Shown here: piece after piece, positions 5,756 to 11,092 of the stretch
Numbering within the stretch: the stretch's first letter is position 1
Layout: every line of letters begins with the position of its first letter
Assembly: GCA_023433855.1 (NCBI GenBank)
Contig: JAEYTV010000139.1
Location: forward strand, 1-11,092
Direction of reading: 5' to 3'
From: Pseudomonadota bacterium
Lineage (GTDB): Bacteria > Pseudomonadota > Alphaproteobacteria > Rhizobiales > Rhizobiaceae
Length of the DNA stretch: 11,092 bases
Program-made: the position numbers and the translations under genes
Notes under the pieces: generated by a model
Seen by the model: the letters and a program-made list of their open reading frames with translations, nothing else
Told to the model about the DNA's origin: nothing
The model's database searches: none

Positions 5756-7611
5756 ACGCCATTGTACCAGCCAGAGACGACCAGATAACCGTAAGGCCTG
5801 CGTCGGCCGGGGAAGAGCTTCTCCGGCCGGTGTTTGCGGGGTGGAAGAAGGTCGTCAACTGGATCGGTATATTCGTCTGGCTTGCCGGCCTCGTTTATCT
5901 CGCCGAATGGTGGTTCGACGCCGCGCATGTCGTCACCTATCCGCGCTATATCGCGGTTACAGTCACGCTTGCCTGGGCCACACTTACCCCGGCCTATTTC
6001 ATCTTCATCTTTGCGTTCGCAAAGATACCGCCGAAAAGAGCGCCGGTACCGTCCGACATGCGCGTAGCCGCGGTGGTGACGAAGGCCCCGTCCGAACCGC
6101 TGGCAGTCGTGCAGAGGACGCTTCTGGGAGCGCTGAATCAGGAAGGCGTCTCCTGTGACGTCTGGCTCGCCGATGAGAAGCCGGACGCCCCGACGCTCGC
6201 ATGGTGCCGTGAGCATGGGGTAAGCGTGTCGACCCGCAACGGGATCGCGGACTATCAGCGGGCCGACTGGCCGCGACGGGCGCGCTGCAAGGAGGGAAAC
6301 CTCTCCTACTTCTATGATCAGTACGGCTACACGCGATACGATATCGTCACGCAGTTCGATGCAGACCACGTGCCCGCTCGCGACTATGTCCGGCACGCGG
6401 TGGCCCCGTTCGCCGATCCGAAAGTAGGCTATGTTTCCGCGCCGAGCATATGCGATTACAACGCTCGCGATAGTTGGGCTGCCCGTGGCCGCCTCTATGT
6501 GGAGGCGAGCCTGCATGGAGCATTGCAGGCTGGATACAATTCCGGTTGGGCGCCGCTCTGCATCGGCTCACATTATACTGTTCGCACTGCCGCCCTGAAG
6601 GAGATCGGCGGCCTCGGCCCCGAACTCGCCGAGGATCACTCGACCACGTTGCTGTTCAACGCCGGCGGCTGGCGCGGAGTCCACGCGATCGACGCGATCG
6701 CCCATGGCGAGGGACCTGCCACCTTTACCGACCTCGTCGTCCAGGAATTCCAATGGTCTCGAAGCCTGATGATGATCCTGCTGAAGTACTCTCCGACCTA
6801 CGTGCCGAAGCTTCATGGTCGGATACGCTTCCAGTTCCTGTTCTCTCAGTTCTGGTACCCGCTGTTCTCGATGATGATGGCGCTGATGTTCGTCATGCCT
6901 GTGTTCGCACTCTTGACCGGTGTTCCAATGGTTAACACTACCTCTTGGGACTTCTTCATCCACGTGGCACCTGCCTCCGTAACTCTCGTGCTATTAGCCT
7001 ACTGGTGGCGCTCGACGGGGATGTTCCGCCCCGCGGATGCCAAGATCATCTCTTGGGAGGGCATGGCATTCCAGTTCTTGCGCTGGCCCTGGTCTCTGGC
7101 GGGTACGGTGGCTGCAGTTTTCGATCATCGTCGCGGCCGCGTTGCGGACTTCCGCGTGACCCCCAAGGGCCACGAGCGCTCGGCGCATCTCCCCTTCAGG
7201 GTGATCGCCCCCTATCTCTTCCTGGCGCTCGTTGCGGGGACCACCGCCTGGCTTGTGGGCGATCCCGGCACGGCGGCCGGCTTTTACCTGTTCAATATCA
7301 TCAATGCCGTCATTTACGGCGGCCTCACGCTCCTCGTGCTGATCCGGCACGGTCTGGAGAATGGCCTCGGCTTCTTCCCTCTGAGCCCGCAGGGCCTGCT
7401 TGTCGCAATCCTGCTCGCAAGTGTGGGAGGCGCCACCAGCCTGGCGATCTACGACAACGGACTGAGGGGCGTGGCAGCCTGGAACGAGGGCATTAGCGCA
7501 TTCACCCTGACGCGGCCCGTCTTCTCCTATTCCGGCGCCGGCAAGGCGTTGGCCGACGAGCCGGACCTGAGATTCGCGCCGCGTTGGAACCACATCAATC
7601 AGAAAATTTGA
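5752..7611 (+). CDS. Membrane-embedded processive family 2 glycosyltransferase (cellulose-synthase-like)
   Basis: This 619-residue inner-membrane protein probably polymerises and exports a polysaccharide. Two N-terminal helices (about 35-55 and 65-90) precede a cytoplasmic GT-A domain with D141 (LADEKPD), DAD (203-205) and catalytic-base candidate D295 (AEDHSTT). About five to six further helices follow (roughly 362-390, 402-420, 485-503, 508-533, 548-567). The gating-loop motif FRVTPKG (467-473) matches the FxVTxKG of bacterial cellulose synthases, supporting processive action. The product-binding QxxRW appears as QEFQW (331-335), with Gln for Arg. No C-terminal PilZ domain is visible, unlike BcsA, so any c-di-GMP control would have to be indirect. 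It overlaps the upstream gene by four bases (ATGA). A role as polymerase of a xylose-containing glycan is inferred from the operon; other donor sugars remain possible. Confidence 0.9.
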   Translation: MNAIVPARDDQITVRPASAGEELLRPVFAGWKKVVNWIGIFVWLAGLVYLAEWWFDAAHVVTYPRYIAVTVTLAWATLTPAYFIFIFAFAKIPPKRAPVPSDMRVAAVVTKAPSEPLAVVQRTLLGALNQEGVSCDVWLADEKPDAPTLAWCREHGVSVSTRNGIADYQRADWPRRARCKEGNLSYFYDQYGYTRYDIVTQFDADHVPARDYVRHAVAPFADPKVGYVSAPSICDYNARDSWAARGRLYVEASLHGALQAGYNSGWAPLCIGSHYTVRTAALKEIGGLGPELAEDHSTTLLFNAGGWRGVHAIDAIAHGEGPATFTDLVVQEFQWSRSLMMILLKYSPTYVPKLHGRIRFQFLFSQFWYPLFSMMMALMFVMPVFALLTGVPMVNTTSWDFFIHVAPASVTLVLLAYWWRSTGMFRPADAKIISWEGMAFQFLRWPWSLAGTVAAVFDHRRGRVADFRVTPKGHERSAHLPFRVIAPYLFLALVAGTTAWLVGDPGTAAGFYLFNIINAVIYGGLTLLVLIRHGLENGLGFFPLSPQGLLVAILLASVGGATSLAIYDNGLRGVAAWNEGISAFTLTRPVFSYSGAGKALADEPDLRFAPRWNHINQKI

Positions 7612-7627
7612 TATCGGAGTGCAAGCA

Positions 7628-9031
7628 ATGGTTAGCAAGAAACTGGCAGTTGTTGGCACTGGCTATGTTGGGCTGGTGGCAGGCGCATGTTTCGCCAAAT
7701 TGGGTCATGACGTCATATGCGTCGATCATGACGCGGAGCGAATCGAGACCCTTAAAAAAGGTGGGATACCGATCTACGAACCGGGGCTTGAGGCTCTCGT
7801 CCACGAGGGTGTTGCCGCCGGCCGGCTGAAGTTCACGACAAAGATCGCCGACGCGGCGCAGTGCGACGCCGCATTTATCGCGGTGGGCACGCCACCTCGC
7901 AAAACCGATGGTGAAGCCGACCTGTCCTTCGTCTATCAATGCGCCCGCGACCTCTCCGCCGTATTGAAGCCGGGCTCGGTAATCGTCGACAAGTCCACGG
8001 TCCCCGTCGGCACCGGCGATGCAGTCGAGCGGATCGTTGCGGAAACGCGTCCCGGCGTCACGATCCATGTCGCTTCCAACCCGGAGTTCCTGCGGGAGGG
8101 ATCCGCAATCGGCGACTTCCTGGAGCCGGACCGCATCGTGATCGGATGCAACGACAAGGCGGCCGAGGACATCCTGAGCGAGGTCTACGCCCCCTTGCAG
8201 GCGAAGGGCTACCGGCTCATCAAGACCAAACGCCGTAGCGCCGAGCTCATCAAGTATGCCTCGAACGCCTTCCTCGCCACCAAGATCAGCTTTATCAACG
8301 AGATGGCCGATCTTTGCGAAGCGGTCGACGCCGACATCGCCGACGTTGCGCTCGGCATGGGGACGGATAGCCGCATCGGACCGAAATTCCTCCAGGCAGG
8401 ACCCGGCTACGGTGGCTCATGCTTCCCGAAGGACACGTTGGCGCTCGTGCGCACCTCACAGGAGTTCGGCGTCAACCTGCGGATCGTCGAGCAGACCGTG
8501 GCCGCAAACACCGCCCGCAAACGGCGGATGATCCAGAAGGTGCGCCATGTCCTGCACGGCAAGGTGGACGGCAAGAAGATCTCCGTACTCGGCCTTACCT
8601 TCAAGGCCGACACCGACGACATGCGCGATTCACCGGCCATTCCGCTGATCGAATTGCTGCAGAGGTCCGGTGCCGAGGTGCATGCCTATGACCCCGAAGG
8701 TGTCGAGCAGGCCAAGAAGGTGCTGGATAACGTCACCTACCATCACGACCCCTATGAATGTTCACAGGGGGCCGACGCAGTCGTGATCATGACCGATTGG
8801 GAAAGCATCCGTTACATCGATCTCACCAGGCTTGCCTCGGTCATGCGCACGCACGTGCTTATCGACCTGCGCCGCGTCTATCCCGCCGAAGAGGCTGCGA
8901 AACATGGCTTCTCCGTCGAGACCATTGGGCGAACCGGTCTGGAGCCACACGCGATCGCGCAGTTCGAACCGCGGTTCATGGAATCCGACATCAACGTCCT
9001 GACGCGCAAAGCCGAAGAAGAGTTCGCGTAA
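7628..9031 (+). CDS. ugd: UDP-glucose 6-dehydrogenase
   Basis: This 467-residue cytoplasmic enzyme oxidises UDP-glucose to UDP-glucuronate with two NAD+, supplying the substrate for the decarboxylase at the head of the operon. The N-terminal Rossmann motif GTGYVGLVAGACFAKLGH (10-27) and VDHD are clear. So are STVPVGTG (123-130), the NPEFLREGSA segment (151-160), the LIKYASNAFLATKISFINE helix (208-226, K210 region), and the active-site loop GYGGSCFPKD (260-269) with nucleophile C265. The C-terminal NAD/UDP-binding domain includes GLTFKADTDDMRDSP. Length is normal for the family. ATG 7628 is chosen over an in-frame GTG at 7619 because GGAG sits eight bases upstream of it. The gap to the glycosyltransferase gene is only 16 bases, consistent with one transcript. 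Confidence 0.96.
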   Translation: MVSKKLAVVGTGYVGLVAGACFAKLGHDVICVDHDAERIETLKKGGIPIYEPGLEALVHEGVAAGRLKFTTKIADAAQCDAAFIAVGTPPRKTDGEADLSFVYQCARDLSAVLKPGSVIVDKSTVPVGTGDAVERIVAETRPGVTIHVASNPEFLREGSAIGDFLEPDRIVIGCNDKAAEDILSEVYAPLQAKGYRLIKTKRRSAELIKYASNAFLATKISFINEMADLCEAVDADIADVALGMGTDSRIGPKFLQAGPGYGGSCFPKDTLALVRTSQEFGVNLRIVEQTVAANTARKRRMIQKVRHVLHGKVDGKKISVLGLTFKADTDDMRDSPAIPLIELLQRSGAEVHAYDPEGVEQAKKVLDNVTYHHDPYECSQGADAVVIMTDWESIRYIDLTRLASVMRTHVLIDLRRVYPAEEAAKHGFSVETIGRTGLEPHAIAQFEPRFMESDINVLTRKAEEEFA

Positions 9032-9060
9032 TTGCGAAAAAGACAAGGAGACGAATTGTT

Positions 9061-9612
9061 ATGGTAAAGGACAAGATCAGACACTTATGGGCTTCGAAAT
9101 GCAAAGTCAGCGTGGCTCTTATTGCCGCCTTACTCCTGTCTGCTGTGGCACCAGCTCTAGCGGGAACCTCCCCCGCCCACGGCCGGCCCTTGACGGCCTA
9201 CGAACTCCTGCAGCTGGTCAAGGATCGCACCTGGAAATGGAGCGAGGGCGCGGGGCGCTTCTTCGGCGATGGCAGACGCTTCATCGCGTTCACCCATGGC
9301 AAGGACGGCCCGACCTACGGTGAAGGCAACTTCCGCCTCACGGACAACGGGCGACTTTGCCTCGCGGTCGAATGGCACAATGGTGCCGGGGTGAGCGATG
9401 CGGGCACCTGCTTCCTCCACAGGGAGGTGGATGGCGTTATCTACCAGCGCCGCGAGGGAAGCGGCGACTGGTACCCGTTCAAACACAAGCCGCTGCTCGA
9501 GACCGACGAATACGCCAAGTTCACGAAAGACGACCTCGTATCGGAGGAGTTTGCAAAGATCAAAGCGGAGGTGGACGCCAAGACTTCAGATCAGAAAGGC
9601 AACCAACCATGA
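9061..9612 (+). CDS. Secreted DUF995 family protein (paralogue 2)
   Basis: This 183-residue protein has a signal peptide (positively charged start, hydrophobic residues about 17-33, cleavage after APALA) and a DUF995 domain. Conserved elements are TWKWSEGAGRFF (58-69), YGEGNF (86-91), RLC (98-100), TCF (116-118) and VIYQRR (126-131), then GDWYPFKHKP. All are shared with the protein at 2274-2786. C100 and C117 are 17 residues apart as in the paralogue, suggesting a disulfide after export. The tail is lysine- and glutamate-rich. The start has AAGGAG about ten bases upstream, the gap to ugd is 29 bases, and the stop overlaps the next start (ATGA). DUF995 has no established activity that I know of; position in the operon suggests a periplasmic partner of the polysaccharide machinery. 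Confidence 0.92.
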   Translation: MVKDKIRHLWASKCKVSVALIAALLLSAVAPALAGTSPAHGRPLTAYELLQLVKDRTWKWSEGAGRFFGDGRRFIAFTHGKDGPTYGEGNFRLTDNGRLCLAVEWHNGAGVSDAGTCFLHREVDGVIYQRREGSGDWYPFKHKPLLETDEYAKFTKDDLVSEEFAKIKAEVDAKTSDQKGNQP

Positions 9613-10622
9613 GCGAAAAAAGCATCAATATTTCCCGGCGCGGAATGCTTCAGACAGCCGCCATGCTTGCCGGAGGCGCAGCATTTGCGATGACCGCCGG
9701 CCGGTCACTGGCGCAGACACAGGCACCGGTCCATGCCCCGGATGCATCACCTGCCAGGGACGTCCTGAAGGACAAGCGTCCGATCCTTCACGCGCACGGA
9801 TCCCGTTTCGGCGCCTATGATCCCTATGGTGATTTCAGAGATGAGAAGGACGACGTCACTGAACATCTTTTCCTGCCCTGGGAGGACGTCGATCTCTCGA
9901 ACCTCGGGACAGCCGACGATTATGCGTATCAACGCGGCCGCAAGCTCCTCATCACCATCGAGCCCTGGTCATGGGACCAGAACTGGAATGTGTCTTCTAA
10001 CCAGCTACGCCAGCGCATTCTTTCCGGCTACTACGATGCGAACATGCAGGCCATCTGCGATGCCGTCTCCGGCTTCAAGTGCCCGATCACGATCCGGTGG
10101 GCGCAGGAGATGGACAATGCCTACGGCCGTTTCCCCTGGTCGCTTTGGCGACCGGCAGATTACGTGAGGGCCTTCCGGCGCATGCACTCGATCGTCAAGA
10201 AGACGCTGCCGGAAGCAAAGATGATGTGGTCCCCACGTGGCGAGAAGGGTCTCCAGGCGTACTATCCCGGTGACAAATTCGTCGACATCGTCGGCCTTAG
10301 CGTCTTCGGCTACGAGCCGTTCGACGAGATAGAGTATGGCGCGCCCCGCTCCTTTGCCGAGAGCCTGAAGCAGGGTTACGATTTGTCCGTCGGGTTCGGC
10401 AAGCCGATCTGGGTCGCCGAACTGGGCTACGAAGGCAGCAAGGAATACCTTACGAAGTGGGTCGAGGAGGCCACGCGCAAGTATCCCGAATACCCGGCGC
10501 TTGAGGAAGTGGTCTATTTCAACGACAGGGAAGTCTGGCCTTGGCCTTACGGCCTCGGAAGGCCAAACTGGCGGGTCGTACGAAACGCGCCGATATACGC
10601 GCAACGTTCTCAGCGTGTCTGA
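9609..10622 (+). CDS. Tat-exported GH26-like glycoside hydrolase (beta-mannanase/xylanase fold)
   Basis: This 337-residue protein starts with a twin-arginine signal (SRRGMLQTAAML, residues 9-20, followed by a hydrophobic stretch and a likely AQTQA cleavage region near 35-39). The mature part resembles GH26. TIRWAQEMDNAYGRFPWSLW (161-180) matches the family acid/base segment (R-x-x-H-E-M-N-x-x-W), with E167 as the likely acid/base. RPADYVRAFRRMH, MMWSPRG and YYPGDKFVDIVGL follow as in GH26, and WVAELGYEG (268-276) carries the likely nucleophile E271. The usual HEMN reads QEMD here, a departure that could change specificity. Known GH26 activities include beta-1,4-mannanase and beta-1,3-xylanase, so a polymer-trimming role fits, but the substrate is unknown. 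It overlaps the DUF995 stop by four bases and is the last gene before a terminator. A second homologue converges from the right edge. Confidence 0.87.
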   Translation: MSEKSINISRRGMLQTAAMLAGGAAFAMTAGRSLAQTQAPVHAPDASPARDVLKDKRPILHAHGSRFGAYDPYGDFRDEKDDVTEHLFLPWEDVDLSNLGTADDYAYQRGRKLLITIEPWSWDQNWNVSSNQLRQRILSGYYDANMQAICDAVSGFKCPITIRWAQEMDNAYGRFPWSLWRPADYVRAFRRMHSIVKKTLPEAKMMWSPRGEKGLQAYYPGDKFVDIVGLSVFGYEPFDEIEYGAPRSFAESLKQGYDLSVGFGKPIWVAELGYEGSKEYLTKWVEEATRKYPEYPALEEVVYFNDREVWPWPYGLGRPNWRVVRNAPIYAQRSQRV

Positions 10623-10653
10623 GCCTCCCAGGCAAAGGAGGTTGCGCAGACGA

Positions 10654-10684
10654 GGGGCCCGCGATACAGCGGGCCCTTCTTGTT
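10654..10684 (+). terminator. Rho-independent terminator of the polysaccharide operon
   Basis: A perfect eight-base stem GGGCCCGC (10655-10662) with loop GATACA and GCGGGCCC (10669-10676) can be extended by one G-U pair. It is followed by TTCTTGTT. It starts about 32 bases after the stop of the GH26-like gene. The T-rich side faces the + direction, so it ends the uxs operon. On the minus strand the hairpin is present but lacks a T-run, so it would serve the convergent gene poorly. Confidence 0.88.
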
Positions 10685-10692
10685 CAGGCTCA

Positions 10693-11092
10693 TCAGCGAT
10701 CCACCAGAGCGTTGCTCCCCGCCGTATTCGTCGGTTTCCGGGCGTCGGCAAACCAGTTGCTATCGATGCGCCCATCCGGACTTCCGTACCCCTGCGGCCA
10801 TTGATGCGGTTCCTGGTCGTTGAAGTAAACAACGCCGCGGAGCAAGGGAAACTGGTCGGACCGGGACACCGTGCCATAGAGGCTTCTGAACCAGGCATCC
10901 TCATAGGATTGACTTCCCGCCACTCCGAGTTCGGCGATGTAGACCGGCTTGTCGAACCCCGCCACGCGATCATATTTCTCCTCGAAGGTTTCTCCGAAAG
11001 CGCCCCAGCCAGCGTGATGGTCCTGGTCCAGTGCCTCAAGCCCCCACACGGCCAGCCCTACATAGTCGACATGGTCAGCGCCGGGGTAATAG
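10693..11092 (-). CDS. Second GH26-like glycoside hydrolase (C-terminal fragment, continues past window edge)
   Basis: The minus-strand frame is open from the window edge to the stop at 10693. Near the edge it reads YYPGADHVDYVGLAVWGLEALDQ, then FDKPVYIAELGVAGSQSYEDAW, VVYFNDQEPHQWPQGYG and RIDSNWF. These align with YYPGDKFVDIVGLSVFGYEP, FGKPIWVAELGYEGSKEYLTKW and VVYFNDREVWPWPYGLGRPNWRV of the operon enzyme, so the two are paralogues. The Glu in YIAELG is the likely nucleophile. The acid/base segment and signal peptide lie outside the window. A GTG at 11047-11049 is an internal codon, not the start, because homology continues upstream of it. The gene converges on the operon and ends 70 bases from its last stop. 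Confidence 0.88.
   Translation of the reverse strand, partial: YYPGADHVDYVGLAVWGLEALDQDHHAGWGAFGETFEEKYDRVAGFDKPVYIAELGVAGSQSYEDAWFRSLYGTVSRSDQFPLLRGVVYFNDQEPHQWPQGYGSPDGRIDSNWFADARKPTNTAGSNALVDR

Noticed and set aside
5677..6516. 279-codon minus-strand frame opposite the glycosyltransferase
   Set aside because: Shadow of the GT2 gene; no domain features in its translation.
10005..11039. 344-codon minus-strand frame spanning both GH26-like genes
   Set aside because: It is out of frame with the homology-supported minus-strand gene and antisense to the operon gene; its translation is Arg/Pro-rich without domains.
1..11092. CRISPR arrays, tRNA or rRNA genes, insertion-sequence transposases
   Set aside because: No regularly spaced repeats, no clover-leaf or rRNA-like stretch, and no transposase motif was seen on either strand.

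Overview
The window looks like an alphaproteobacterium of the Rhizobiales, most likely Sinorhizobium/Ensifer or a close relative. The reasons are high GC with GC-rich third codon positions, a FixK-type regulator without iron-sulfur cysteines, DUF995 proteins, and a surface-polysaccharide operon that resembles, from memory, the c-di-GMP-controlled uxs locus on S. meliloti pSymB. No species call can be made from sequence alone.

Layout. Bases 2-220 hold the C-terminal end of a MalG-type sugar ABC permease (+). Tail-to-tail with it, 13 bases away, is a MalK/UgpC-type ATPase (234-1319, -). A 321-base divergent spacer leads to a small exported cupin (1641-2048, +). Next come a secreted DUF995 protein (2274-2786, -), a doubtful small secreted protein (2920-3237, -) and a FixK-like CRP/FNR regulator (3494-4246, -). 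Divergent from the regulator is a five-gene operon (4751-10622, +): UDP-xylose synthase, processive GT2 polysaccharide synthase, UDP-glucose dehydrogenase, a second DUF995 protein, and a Tat-exported GH26-like glycoside hydrolase. A rho-independent terminator closes it. A second GH26-like gene enters convergently from the right edge (10693-11092, -).

How the genes work together. The dehydrogenase turns UDP-glucose into UDP-glucuronate, and the decarboxylase turns that into UDP-xylose. The membrane GT2 polymerises and exports a polysaccharide, and the exported DUF995 and GH26-like proteins probably bind, trim or process it. No UDP-xylose 4-epimerase is present between the synthase gene and the GT2, so a xylose-containing rather than arabinose-containing polymer is a reasonable hypothesis.

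The main non-coding signal is a promoter module shared by the operon and the distant DUF995 gene. Both carry a 20-base identical core that contains a 14-base FNR/FixK-type site (TTG-N8-CAA), followed after exactly 20 bases by an identical TTAGAT -10-like hexamer. The FixK-like regulator encoded between them keeps the E-x-x-S-R recognition-helix residues expected to read such a site. A third, weaker FNR-type site precedes the cupin gene at the spacing of a class II activator site. Together these suggest a small local regulon.
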